DNA from: Clostridiaceae bacterium
GTDB taxonomy: Bacteria; Bacillota; Clostridia; Oscillospirales; Acutalibacteraceae
Length of the DNA stretch: 39,958 bases
Direction: 5' to 3'
NCBI GenBank assembly: GCA_016280595.1
Contig: JAEEHB010000021.1
Span: 1 to 39,958 of the forward strand
The stretch's first letter is position 1, and every line of letters starts with the position of its first letter. The translations under genes and the position numbers were made by a program. Below are positions 14,211 through 22,127 of the stretch, one piece after another. The notes below the pieces were generated by a model, which was not told where the DNA came from, did no database searches, and was given only the letters and a program-made list of their open reading frames with translations.

Positions 14211-16397
14211 ATGTTTTTTGAAGCGTTCAAAAAGTACGAAACAGAAATCGCCGGCAGACCTTTCGTAGTGGAAGTCGGCAAAATGGCTCAGCTTGCAGGC
14301 GGCTCCTGCCTTGTACGCTACGGCGAGACCAACGTGCTGTGCACCGCAACTATGGCTGACAAGCCCCGCGACGGCGTTGACTTCTTTCCTCTCTCCGTTG
14401 ACTACGAAGAGAAACTCTACTCGGTAGGCAGAATTCCCGGCTCATTCCAGCGCCGCGAAGGCAGAGCGAGCGAAAAGGCCACTCTCGCCTCCAGAGTTAT
14501 CGACAGACCCATCCGTCCCCTCTTCCCCAAGGATATGAGAAACGACGTGGGCGTTGTGGCAACCGTTATGTCGGTTGACCCCGACTGCGAGCCCGGCATC
14601 ACCGCTATGCTCGGCGTTTCCATCGCCATCTCCATCTCCGAGATTCCCTGGGACGGCCCCATCTCCGGCGTGGTAGTGGGACTTGTTGACGGCGAATACG
14701 TTATCAACCCCACCCTTGAGCAGAGAGCAAAGAGCGATATGTATGTGACCGTTGCCTCCACGAGCGACCTTGTTGCCATGATTGAGGCGGGCGCAAACGA
14801 AGTGAGCAACGACGATATGTATGAAGGCATTATGTTTGCTCATAAAGAAAACCAGAAGATAGTTGAATTCATCAACAAAATCAAGGAAGAGTGCGGCAAA
14901 GCCAAGGTTGACTTCCCCTCAAACGATCCCGACCCCGAAATGTACGAGGCAATCAAGGATTTCGCCATTGAGGATATCCGCCTTGCCCTTGACACGGACG
15001 ACAAGAGAATCCGCGACGAGAGACTCAAGCCCGTTTACGAAAAAGTTCACGAGAAGTTTGACGAAGTTTACCCCGAAATGGAAGTAAAAATCGACGAATG
15101 TCTCTACAAGGTACAGAAGTATGTCGTGCGCCGCTGGCTGCTTGACGACGGCAAGCGCGTTGACGGCAGAGGCATCAACGAAATCAGACCTCTCAACGCC
15201 GAAATTGACCTGCTTGACAGAGTTCACGGCTCAGGCATGTTCACAAGAGGCCAGACTCAGGTGCTCTCAATCACCACACTCGGTCCCATGAGCGACGCTC
15301 AGCTGCTTGACGGCCTCGATGAAGAGGAAAGCAAGCGTTACATTCACCACTACAATTTCCCCTCTTACTCCGTAGGCGAAACCAAGCCCTCCAGAGGCCC
15401 CGGCAGGCGTGAAATCGGCCACGGCGCCCTCGCGGAGAGATCCCTCATCCCCGTTCTTCCGAGCGTTGAGGAATTCCCCTACACGATAAGAGTTGTTTCC
15501 GAAGTTCTTTCATCAAACGGCTCCACCTCACAGGGCTCCGTATGCGGCTCCACCCTTTCGCTTATGGCGGCAGGCGTGCCCATCAAGGCCCCCGTTGCAG
15601 GCATCTCCTGCGGCCTCATCACCGAGGGCGATCGCTTTATGACCATGGTCGATATCCAGGGCCTTGAAGATTTCTTCGGCGATATGGACTTCAAAGTAGC
15701 CGGCACAAAGAAGGGCATCACCTCCATCCAGATGGACCTCAAGGTGCACGGCCTTACCCCCGCTATCATCAGAGAGGCTCTTGACAAAACTTACAAGGCC
15801 CGCTGCTATATTCTTGACGAAATAATGGCTCCCGTTATTGCAGAGCCCCGCAAGGAACTCTCCAAGTGGGCTCCCAAGATGGTCACCACAAAGATCGACC
15901 CCGAGAAGATCGGCGACGTTATCGGCAAGCAGGGCAAAGTTATACAGAAGATTCAGACCGAGTGCGACTGTAAGATTGACATTGAGGAAGACGGCAACGT
16001 ATTCATCTCCTGCACCGACCTTGAGCAGGCCAACAGAGCGAAGTTCATCGTTGAAACCATCGCCAATGACCCCGAAGAGGGCGCAATCTACAAGGGCGTT
16101 GTTACCCGCCTGATGAGTTTCGGCGCGTTTGTTGAAATCGCTCCCGGCAAAGAGGGCATGGTCCACATCAGCCAGCTCGACGTCAGGAGAGTTGAAAAAG
16201 TGGAAGACTGCGTAAACGTAGGCGACGAAATCATAGTCAAAGTTCTTCCCAAGGACGACCAGGGCAGACTCAACTTCTCACGCCGCGACGCTCTCATTGA
16301 GGTTGAAGGCCTCACCCCCGAAAACGATCCCGCTCCCCGCAAGGATTTCAGAGGCAGCAAGGGCAACAGAAGACCCAACAAAAACCACAACGGTTAA
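14211..16397 (+). CDS. pnp: Polyribonucleotide nucleotidyltransferase (PNPase)
   Basis: A 728-residue PNPase of normal length, degrading RNA 3' to 5' with phosphate. Two RNase PH domains are seen (N-terminal AGGSCLVRYGETNVLCTATM and FQRREGRASEKATLASRVIDRP; second VDGRGINEIRPL, GSGMFTRGQTQVLSITTLG, GRREIGHGALAERSL), with the helical domain between. A KH domain (IGKQGKVIQKIQTECDCKIDI, about 565-620) and an S1 domain (GAIYKGVVTRLMSFGAFVEI, about 625-695) follow, then a short basic tail. GAGGT precedes the ATG; the same TTAAACGAGGT string stands before rpsO. Confidence 0.98.
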   Translation: MFFEAFKKYETEIAGRPFVVEVGKMAQLAGGSCLVRYGETNVLCTATMADKPRDGVDFFPLSVDYEEKLYSVGRIPGSFQRREGRASEKATLASRVIDRPIRPLFPKDMRNDVGVVATVMSVDPDCEPGITAMLGVSIAISISEIPWDGPISGVVVGLVDGEYVINPTLEQRAKSDMYVTVASTSDLVAMIEAGANEVSNDDMYEGIMFAHKENQKIVEFINKIKEECGKAKVDFPSNDPDPEMYEAIKDFAIEDIRLALDTDDKRIRDERLKPVYEKVHEKFDEVYPEMEVKIDECLYKVQKYVVRRWLLDDGKRVDGRGINEIRPLNAEIDLLDRVHGSGMFTRGQTQVLSITTLGPMSDAQLLDGLDEEESKRYIHHYNFPSYSVGETKPSRGPGRREIGHGALAERSLIPVLPSVEEFPYTIRVVSEVLSSNGSTSQGSVCGSTLSLMAAGVPIKAPVAGISCGLITEGDRFMTMVDIQGLEDFFGDMDFKVAGTKKGITSIQMDLKVHGLTPAIIREALDKTYKARCYILDEIMAPVIAEPRKELSKWAPKMVTTKIDPEKIGDVIGKQGKVIQKIQTECDCKIDIEEDGNVFISCTDLEQANRAKFIVETIANDPEEGAIYKGVVTRLMSFGAFVEIAPGKEGMVHISQLDVRRVEKVEDCVNVGDEIIVKVLPKDDQGRLNFSRRDALIEVEGLTPENDPAPRKDFRGSKGNRRPNKNHNG

Positions 16398-16404
16398 TTG
16401 AGAT

Positions 16405-17322
16405 ATGTTAAGAAGTTTATGCAAAGGGGCAATAGCCCTGTTTATGAGCATCAGCACATTTTTCGCTTCGCTCGCCGGCTCGATAACCGGAAACCCGTAC
16501 ACTAAGGGAAATGAACTCGATATGAGCAAATTCACCCTCGTGTGGGAGGATAATTTCGACGGCGACAGGCTCGACACCTCAAAGTGGGGCTACTCCTGGT
16601 GGATAACCGAGCGCAAGGGCGGCTACTGGCACGAGGATATGGTGCGCGTGGAAGACGGCAACCTTATCATCAGCGCCGAATACAAAGACGAGCCCATGCC
16701 CTTCCGCTACCACGAATATGACTGGATTAAGCCCTACAAGCCCGGCTGGTATACCGGAGTAATCACCACCAGAGACAAGTATCTGCAGACATACGGCTAC
16801 TTTGAGGTCAGGTGCATCCTGCCCGCGGCAACCGGTATGTGGAGCGCCTTCTGGATGATGAACGACGACGGCGTTTACAATGTTGACGGCTCCGGCAGAG
16901 ACGGCACCGAGGTGGATGTGTTTGAATCTTTTTACTACAAGGATTACGCCTTCGGCGGAGACTATATCTCCACCGGCATACACTATGACGGCTACGGTGA
17001 AGGCCACAAGGGCGATTCGATAGGCAAGCAATACCTCGAAAACGACCCTTACAATGAATACAACACCTACGGCGTTGAGTGGAATGAGGATGAATACATC
17101 TTCTACATAAACGGCAAAGAGACGGGCAGGCTCGGCAAGGGCGACACCTCGCAGAATCCCGAATACCTGCTGCTCTCGGTTGAATTTGCAGGCGAAAACG
17201 GAGTGCAGAATTCCGACAGACACGGCACGGGTGAAATAAGCAAAACTCCCGCCGAAAACTGGCCCGCAGCATTCAAAGTAGACTATGTGAAATGCTATCA
17301 GTACACGGATAAACTTCAATAA
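16405..17322 (+). CDS. Secreted GH16 beta-glucanase (laminarinase-like)
   Basis: A 305-residue glycoside hydrolase of family 16. The catalytic motif ExDxxE is intact: Glu169 (nucleophile), Asp171 and Glu174 (acid/base) in GTEVDVFES. Other family marks are FTLVWEDNFDGDRLDTSKW, YGYFEVRCILP, GMWSAFWMM and HTYGVEW-like NTYGVEWNED. A signal peptide is likely in the first ~27 residues. It starts 7 bases after the pnp stop with no clear ribosome site, so translation may depend on pnp; an internal ATG at 16444 is possible but would cut the signal peptide. Substrates of this branch are beta-1,3 or mixed beta-1,3/1,4 glucans; which one cannot be told. Confidence 0.9.
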   Translation: MLRSLCKGAIALFMSISTFFASLAGSITGNPYTKGNELDMSKFTLVWEDNFDGDRLDTSKWGYSWWITERKGGYWHEDMVRVEDGNLIISAEYKDEPMPFRYHEYDWIKPYKPGWYTGVITTRDKYLQTYGYFEVRCILPAATGMWSAFWMMNDDGVYNVDGSGRDGTEVDVFESFYYKDYAFGGDYISTGIHYDGYGEGHKGDSIGKQYLENDPYNEYNTYGVEWNEDEYIFYINGKETGRLGKGDTSQNPEYLLLSVEFAGENGVQNSDRHGTGEISKTPAENWPAAFKVDYVKCYQYTDKLQ

Positions 17323-17332
17323 AGCACAGCAA

Positions 17333-17362
17333 AACGCCTGCCGGAATATTCCGGCAGGCGTT
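17333..17362. terminator. Bidirectional intrinsic terminator
   Basis: AACGCCTGCCGGAAT and its exact inverted copy ATTCCGGCAGGCGTT form a 15-bp perfect palindrome with A-runs before and T-rich sequence after. It lies between the converging GH16 gene and the minus-strand membrane protein gene, so it can end both. Confidence 0.85.
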
Positions 17363-17376
17363 GAATTTTGCCCTGA

Positions 17377-17880
17377 TTATTTAATGAATATACCGAGAAG
17401 GCCATAGGAAATAAGAGCCATCAGAGTGTCCGCTATAAGCACGCCGAGCGCGATAATCGGCAGCGATGTGCGCATACGAAGGTCCATAAGCGCGGCAACC
17501 AGTGCGCCGGTCCAGCCGCCTGTGCCCGGCAGCGGTATCGCCACGAGGGTAAGCAGGCCGATGTGCTTATATCTGAGCACCTGTTCCTCTTTTTTCTTTG
17601 AGGTGCTTTCGAGTTTTTTAACTATCTTTTCGCCCGGTTTCGTTTTTGAAAGCAGGCGGAAAATCTTTCTTATAAACAGCAGGATGAACGGTATGGGAAC
17701 TATGTTGCCCAGATAGCATATCACAAACGCCCTGCCGAGTGAAACGCCCAGCAGTTTGGCGGCAATCATTCCGCCCCTGAGTTCGAGTATGGGCAGCATT
17801 GATATGATGAAGATAATCAGTTCCCTGGGCAGAGTACCCTGAAACAGTTCAACCAAGCGGTCGGTCAAAGCTTCAATCAA
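17377..17880 (-). CDS. Small multidrug-export-family membrane protein (COG2426)
   Basis: A 167-residue membrane protein with about four hydrophobic segments. It resembles the Sm_multidrug_ex family (COG2426) by ELIIFIISMLPILELRGGMIAA near the start and VAIPLPGTGGWTGALVAALM in the middle. The cytoplasmic loop between is strongly basic (KTKPGEKIVKKLESTSKKKEE). The family name comes from old annotation and a transport role is not proven. It begins 24 bases after the stop of the DUF4474-like gene on the same strand. GGAGG lies upstream of the start, which is good evidence for it. Confidence 0.8.
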   Translation of the reverse strand: MIEALTDRLVELFQGTLPRELIIFIISMLPILELRGGMIAAKLLGVSLGRAFVICYLGNIVPIPFILLFIRKIFRLLSKTKPGEKIVKKLESTSKKKEEQVLRYKHIGLLTLVAIPLPGTGGWTGALVAALMDLRMRTSLPIIALGVLIADTLMALISYGLLGIFIK

Positions 17881-17904
17881 GCCTCCGGCACCTCCGGTTA
17901 ATTA

Positions 17905-19293
17905 TTAGGTATCCCACTCCAAGGTCACTTTAAGACCGTCGGTTTCATAAGTCACATCGTGGAAGAAGTTTCTGCTGACGGATGCGGTAAACGCGTTCAT
18001 CATTTCTTCGTTCGGGAAGGTGATGGTGAAGGTCATCTGAAGGGTGTGGGGACTGTAAAGCCTGCGGCCGAGTTTGAAGCCGTTTACCCACCAGTGAGTC
18101 TGCTCGGGGATATCTACAAGCAGTTCGCCGTCATGGCTTATCTGAAGGCTCATAGGCATACGCTCGGAATCGTCAACAACATTGTAGAATGTGCCGAAGG
18201 AGCCTGCCGGGCGGTTGTAAATACCCACTTCACCGCCGTTGGTAATCATATAATTGCCTTTCCAGATCTGGACCATCCACTCCCTGCCGTCATAATCGAA
18301 TCTGAAGCGGCGGGTGTTGTAGCAGTACATCGGGAGCACGTAGCAGAGCATATCATACTCAACGCAGAAGCCGAAATCTTTCATCCAGCAGTACATCGGA
18401 GCATAAACAAGCGCGTCATTGGCGTTGCAGTTGAAGCCGATTCTGAGCATACCCTTTTCGTCGGGGCCGAAGCACTCGCCGGTCTCGGGGTCAATATAGA
18501 TTTCGGGGTGGAAAACTTCGACTGAGCCGTCCATATAATGAACGTCAAGAATTATTTCGCTGCAGCCGGGATAAGCGGGGTCGTTGAGCGGCTCAAGGTG
18601 AATCTCGGCGCTCTCAATGCCGCCGATATACGCGCCCATAAGCCAGCAGATGTTGGCAAGAGCCTCGTTGCCCTCGCTGGAATACTTCTGCCTTGCCGCA
18701 TAGAGGTCGGCTTTATACTGAGCGGTATCGAGTTTGAGCACGTTGCCCGCAAATCTCGCGGGGTCGCTCATATCGGGAAGATTGGTGAAAAGTTTATAAA
18801 CATCGAGCGCGCTCTGGTCGCTGATGGCCTTGCACACGGCGATAACGTCTTCGTCCATGGTCACATCAAAGTGTCTGGGAGCGCCGCCGATAATTCTGCC
18901 GGTGAGAATAAACTTCACATATCTGATAGCGTCAACGATTCTGATGAAAGTGTCGGTAGTGAGGGTGGGCACGCCGTTTCTGAGCACCTTTCTCACGCCT
19001 GCAAGGATGCCGGCAATACCGGTTGCTTCGGGAGAATCGGGCACTTCATCGCCGTCACCTTCAGCCGACGGCTCTCCGGTCTGCACATCTTCGCCCTCGC
19101 CGTCTTCCACGCCGGGCTCCTGCTGGGCAGTCTGCCCGTCGGGATCATCAGGATTATTGTCTTCGCCGACAATATCCGTTTCGTTGGTGTCGTTCTGTGC
19201 TGCTTCATTCTCCTGGGCGTAGCATACGGTAAACACGCCGAAGAGCATTGTTGCCACAAGCAGCAAAGCGATAATTGAATTCAGTTTTTTCAT
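17905..19293 (-). CDS. Secreted protein, DUF4474-like
   Basis: A 462-residue protein. The start ATG 19293 follows a good GGAGG site; the longer frame from 19350 is not needed. Signal peptide about 1-26 (ending CYAQE). Residues about 27-85 are a low-complexity Asp/Glu/Gly/Pro linker. The C-terminal ~250 residues contain YDGREWMVQIWKGNYMITNG followed by GEVGIYNRP, which I associate with the DUF4474 family of unknown function, plus paired Cys/Tyr motifs (YAPMYCWMKDFGFC, MYCYNTRRF). The family is typical of Clostridia and often secreted. No activity is assigned. Confidence 0.7.
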   Translation of the reverse strand: MKKLNSIIALLLVATMLFGVFTVCYAQENEAAQNDTNETDIVGEDNNPDDPDGQTAQQEPGVEDGEGEDVQTGEPSAEGDGDEVPDSPEATGIAGILAGVRKVLRNGVPTLTTDTFIRIVDAIRYVKFILTGRIIGGAPRHFDVTMDEDVIAVCKAISDQSALDVYKLFTNLPDMSDPARFAGNVLKLDTAQYKADLYAARQKYSSEGNEALANICWLMGAYIGGIESAEIHLEPLNDPAYPGCSEIILDVHYMDGSVEVFHPEIYIDPETGECFGPDEKGMLRIGFNCNANDALVYAPMYCWMKDFGFCVEYDMLCYVLPMYCYNTRRFRFDYDGREWMVQIWKGNYMITNGGEVGIYNRPAGSFGTFYNVVDDSERMPMSLQISHDGELLVDIPEQTHWWVNGFKLGRRLYSPHTLQMTFTITFPNEEMMNAFTASVSRNFFHDVTYETDGLKVTLEWDT

Positions 19294-19435
19294 ACATTGC
19301 CTCCAAGTTTTCAGTTCTTTTATTTTACTATATAATATGCAAAAAATCAACCGGAAAAATCAAAGAAGCATCTCAACAAAACTCCGCTTTTGTCCGAATC
19401 GCTTTTCGCTCTCCCCCGCCCCGCTCAAATTTTAC

Positions 19436-19465
19436 TTGACAAAAGCACGGGGGCTAATATATAAT
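19436..19465 (+). promoter_or_regulatory. Promoter of tRNA-Val
   Basis: TTGACA (19436-19441), 18 bases, TATAAT (19460-19465), 12 bases before the tRNA 5' end. Both boxes are exact consensus. Confidence 0.85.
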
Positions 19466-19477
19466 ACCTGTGCAAAA

Positions 19478-19553
19478 GGTCGTTTAGCGCAGCTGGTAGC
19501 GCATCCGCTTGACGTGCGGGAGGTCACAGGTTCAAGTCCTGTAACGACCACCA
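19478..19553 (+). tRNA. tRNA-Val (GAC)
   Basis: A full cloverleaf: acceptor GGTCGTT with AACGACC, D arm GCGC/GCGC, anticodon stem TCCGC/GCGGG with loop TTGACGT (anticodon GAC), T arm ACAGG/CCTGT with loop TTCAAGT, discriminator A and encoded CCA at 19551-19553. Confidence 0.96.
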
Positions 19554-19555
19554 AC

Positions 19556-19587
19556 AAAAGAGGCAAGCCATTTGGCTTGTCTCTTTT
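19556..19587 (+). terminator. Terminator of tRNA-Val
   Basis: AAAAGAGGCAAGCC pairs with GGCTTGTCTCTTTT over 14 bp around an ATTT loop, ending in a T-run. It directly follows the CCA end. Confidence 0.85.
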
Positions 19588-19724
19588 GCTTTATGACCGG
19601 CGCGGAACCTGTGACCTCCAATCGAATCCGGGGCCCCCGGCAAGTCCAAAAGACTTGTTGGGGAAGAGGAGGAGCGGCGGAGCGGATGAGTTTTCGCGCG
19701 AGGCGGGGATTACGGGGCGCGTAA

Positions 19725-19775
19725 ACGATTAAGCGCAGCCCGTGACGACGCGGTTCAAGTCTGTAACGACCACCA
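19725..19775 (+). pseudogene. Decayed partial copy of tRNA-Val
   Basis: ACGATTAAGCGCAGC matches the acceptor/D-arm of tRNA-Val with small changes, then the anticodon arm is mostly lost, and GGTTCAAGTCTGTAACGACC plus ACCA repeats the T arm and 3' end with one base missing. Upstream at 19605-19619 a 15-base exact reverse-complement piece of the same tRNA (GAACCTGTGACCTCC) is present. It cannot fold as a tRNA. Confidence 0.65.
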
Positions 19776-19782
19776 AAAAAAC

Positions 19783-19809
19783 AGTCTGTCTGAAAGGACA
19801 GGCTTTTTT
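19783..19809 (+). terminator. Terminator after the tRNA remnant
   Basis: AGTCTGTC pairs with GACAGGCT around TGAAAG, with A6 before and T6 after. It has the same place relative to the tRNA remnant as the terminator at 19556 has to the intact tRNA, which supports a duplication. Confidence 0.7.
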
Positions 19810-19868
19810 GCTTTATGAGCGGGGGTGAGAACCCCTTATAATAAATTGCTTTCATACCTGCAAATATA

Positions 19869-19898
19869 ATCAGCCGCCTGAATTTTCAGGCGGCTGAT
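19869..19898 (-). terminator. Hairpin ending the lipase-FTR-trxA transcript
   Basis: ATCAGCCGCCTGAA and TTCAGGCGGCTGAT form a perfect 14-bp stem with a 2-base centre, 14 bases past the trxA stop. On the minus strand it is followed by ATATTT, a modest T-run. Confidence 0.65.
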
Positions 19899-19911
19899 CT
19901 ACTGAATAACA

Positions 19912-20220
19912 TTATTTCAGAAGTTCCAGGATTCTTTTTTTCGGATTATAACCGATTAACTTGTTAACGACCTTACCGTCTTTGAAATAAACAAGGGTGG
20001 GGATATTCTGAACGCCGAACTGATTTGCAAGATCAGGTGCTTCGTCAACATCAACCTTTCCTACCTTTATGTCGCTCCTCTCATCCGCTATCTCTGAGAT
20101 AATGGGGGCAAGGACTGCGCAGGGCCCGCACCAGGTTGCAAAGAAATCAACCAAAACAGGCTTTTCCGATTTGATAACTTCGCTTTCAAAATTATCGTTT
20201 GTGATTTTGATTTCAGCCAT
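19912..20220 (-). CDS. trxA: Thioredoxin
   Basis: A 102-residue thioredoxin with the WCGPC active site (Cys31, Cys34) in VLVDFFATWCGPC and the cis-Pro of NIPTLVYFKDG. The ATG at 20220 is 8 bases from an AAGGAG site; an ATG two codons upstream is too close to it. The start overlaps the stop of the FTR-like gene by 8 bases, so the two are translationally coupled, and the FTR-like protein is its most likely reductant. No NADPH-thioredoxin reductase gene is in the window. Confidence 0.95.
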   Translation of the reverse strand: MAEIKITNDNFESEVIKSEKPVLVDFFATWCGPCAVLAPIISEIADERSDIKVGKVDVDEAPDLANQFGVQNIPTLVYFKDGKVVNKLIGYNPKKRILELLK

Positions 20221-20431
20221 TTTCATTCTCCTTTTCAAGGGATTTATAATAAAGCATACAGTGACAGAATCCTTCAAACTCAGGGTCTTTTATTTGATCG
20301 CGGAATTCTTTGCACATACACTTTGTGTCAGGTGTCTGCTCGCGCCTGCAAGGGCAGTATCCGCCTTTGCGCTCAAGCCCTTCTTTTATGATTCTTACTA
20401 CTTCTTCATCAGGATTAAGAGTGATTTTCAT
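20213..20431 (-). CDS. Ferredoxin:thioredoxin reductase catalytic-chain-like protein
   Basis: A 72-residue protein with the three CxC motifs of the FTR catalytic subunit: CPC (Cys26, 28), CMC (38, 40) and CHC (56, 58). In chloroplast FTR, four of these hold a [4Fe-4S] cluster and two form the redox disulfide that reduces thioredoxin. Here the spacing is CPC-X9-CMC-X15-CHC rather than the plant X16/X8, but the total between first and last motif is the same, 27. This short form, without a variable subunit, occurs in anaerobes. The AAGGAGG site is strong. It overlaps trxA, so ferredoxin-driven thioredoxin reduction is the likely role. Confidence 0.88.
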   Translation of the reverse strand: MKITLNPDEEVVRIIKEGLERKGGYCPCRREQTPDTKCMCKEFRDQIKDPEFEGFCHCMLYYKSLEKENENG

Positions 20432-20465
20432 TTTCTGCCTCCTTTTTAAACTAACGGACTATCTT

Positions 20466-21551
20466 TCAGATTGAATTAATCATATCCATCCAATCTGCAA
20501 AGAACGGTCTTATATTGTTCGGGCGGAACAGGTCGCCGCAGAACGCCATGTGGTCGCCTCTGTAAACCGGAGCGACATTCCAGATGCCGGGCTCAATGCT
20601 TTCAATATCAAGATTGGTTGAAGGCGCGTTAAACGGCGCTCCTGCGGAAATGGTGTTGACCATACCGTCATTTTCCAGCCAGCTTTCATCCACAACATAA
20701 CCTTTCGGTGTGGTGCCTGTAAGGTTCATTATTCTGTCACCTGTGCTTCGCACGGGGAATTCAACATTTATGTTTTCGTCGAATCTCCAGCTGCCGTCTT
20801 CATTCTGAACGGTTGCCGAGCAGGGAATGGCAAAATAATATGTGTTTTCGTCAGTCGATATTCTTTCATTTATCGCGAGTGCGTTGTCAATAAACATATC
20901 GTAAGCGGCAGTGTCGTGATTATCATGTTTCTCCGGGTCGGAAAAACCGTATGCAGTAGTGCCGTTTGTAGGTGCGGCAAGAGTTGTTATGCTGTAAATC
21001 CAGTCCGCTTTACCGCCGGTAAAAAGCTGAGAAATATCAGCGGTTTCTGTAACGGCAAGTTCTTCCTCGCTTCCGTTTGCCATAAGTTCCGCAAGCAGTC
21101 TGACAGTCACACCTCCGAATGAGTGCCCGAGCAGGTTTATTTTATCCTCACTGCTCCAGGACTTTATCAGCGGATTCCTTGAAAAATCCTTTCCGAATCT
21201 GTTGTGACCGTATTTTTCGCTGTGCGCTTTTCCGTAATCGGTCTTTGTGCCGGTAAGTTGCGCATACAGCTCACACGCTCTGTCCCAGGCGCTGCCATCG
21301 GGGTCAACGGAGGCAGAATGGCATTTGAATCCAAGTGAATTCAGATTCTTAATCATATCTCCGCCGAACATACCCCAATACGGGAGCAGGTTGTTTTGAA
21401 AATCATAGCTTCCCCAGCCGCTGAGTCCGTGAACATAGACATAATCAAAATCAGTATTCCAATTTGTTTTGTCAACATTGATTTTTGACACATTGACTGT
21501 CGGGAATAAAAACATTATCAATGTCATTATAAAAGAAGTTAATTGAATCAT
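20466..21551 (-). CDS. Alpha/beta-hydrolase lipase with signal peptide-like N-terminus
   Basis: A 361-residue lipase resembling the staphylococcal/Geobacillus (I.5/I.6) type. Seen: oxyanion region VYVHGLSGWG, nucleophile Ser144 in LLGHSFGGVT, Asp295 in ENDGMVNTISAGAP, and His334 in YRGDHMAF. The N-terminal ~20 residues are hydrophobic and may be a signal peptide or anchor. Ribosome site GAGAGGG. The gene lies 34 bases upstream of the FTR-like gene on the same strand and may share its transcript, though a functional link is not obvious. The substrate is probably acyl glycerol or another ester. Confidence 0.85.
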   Translation of the reverse strand: MIQLTSFIMTLIMFLFPTVNVSKINVDKTNWNTDFDYVYVHGLSGWGSYDFQNNLLPYWGMFGGDMIKNLNSLGFKCHSASVDPDGSAWDRACELYAQLTGTKTDYGKAHSEKYGHNRFGKDFSRNPLIKSWSSEDKINLLGHSFGGVTVRLLAELMANGSEEELAVTETADISQLFTGGKADWIYSITTLAAPTNGTTAYGFSDPEKHDNHDTAAYDMFIDNALAINERISTDENTYYFAIPCSATVQNEDGSWRFDENINVEFPVRSTGDRIMNLTGTTPKGYVVDESWLENDGMVNTISAGAPFNAPSTNLDIESIEPGIWNVAPVYRGDHMAFCGDLFRPNNIRPFFADWMDMINSI

Positions 21552-21637
21552 TTATATTTTCCCTCTCAATAATAATCTGATAAAAGATTAATGGCTGATT
21601 TTTCTTTCCTCTGTAAGCTTTTTCCAAACCCGGGTAT

Positions 21638-21874
21638 TTATTTTACCCGGTTATCAAGAAACTTTTTTGCAAAATCGGCTGCCGCTTTGATATCTTCCGC
21701 GTCCGGTCTGCCTTTGTGGAGACCTTTGAACTCACCGCGGCAATGAAATTCTTTTTCATCAACGGGAATACCCACCTTGTCCGCCTGGGTTTTGACCTTT
21801 TTCCTGGTGGAATTCAGCATAGCCGCAGAACCGAAGTTGACAATTCTGCCGATCTTGCTTTTATCGAGTGTTGT
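21638..21874 (-). pseudogene. C-terminal remnant of a flavodoxin-family gene
   Basis: On the minus strand an open frame from about 21874 reads TTLDKSKIGRIVNFGSAAML, then EFHCRGEFKGLHKGRPDAED and IKAAADFAKKFLDN. This resembles the C-terminal ~75 residues of Clostridia flavodoxin-family proteins. The N-terminal FMN-phosphate-binding loop is missing because the sequence switches at about 21870 to an unrelated gene fragment on the other strand. An internal ATG at 21820 could be read but has no good ribosome site. Called a pseudogene. Confidence 0.6.
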
Positions 21875-22073
21875 GATTATAGGCCTTGAACTCGGATATA
21901 TTCTTGCCTACCGCAACGGCTGGGCGATGAAATCCGCTTCCGTTACGGCAAACATCACGCTTGCGGTTGCGCTTATTTTTGTGGCAATGATTTTCTATAA
22001 AAAAAAGATTACGGCAAAGCAGATTGCCGGCATTATCCTTTGCGGCGGCGGACTGGTGCTGATAAATATATAA
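21868..22073 (+). pseudogene. C-terminal remnant of an EamA/DMT-type transporter gene
   Basis: The plus-strand frame from about 21868 reads VVIIGLELGYILAYRNGWAM, then two hydrophobic segments (NITLAVALIFVAMIFY, AGIILCGGGLVLINI) and a stop at 22073. This matches the end of drug/metabolite transporters of the EamA type. The upstream part of the open frame (21777-21867) is antisense to the flavodoxin remnant and does not look like membrane protein, so the 5' end of the gene has been lost. Confidence 0.6.
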
Positions 22074-22127
22074 ATAAGTTTTTTCATTTTTTACCTCTTC
22101 GCATTTGTTTATTCGCGGATAAAAGCG

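Noticed and set aside
15528-16166. Long minus-strand frame inside pnp
   Set aside because: Antisense shadow of a highly conserved gene.
19337-19732. Plus-strand frame across tRNA-Val
   Set aside because: It reads RLAQLVAH...GSSPV, the usual false translation of a tRNA.
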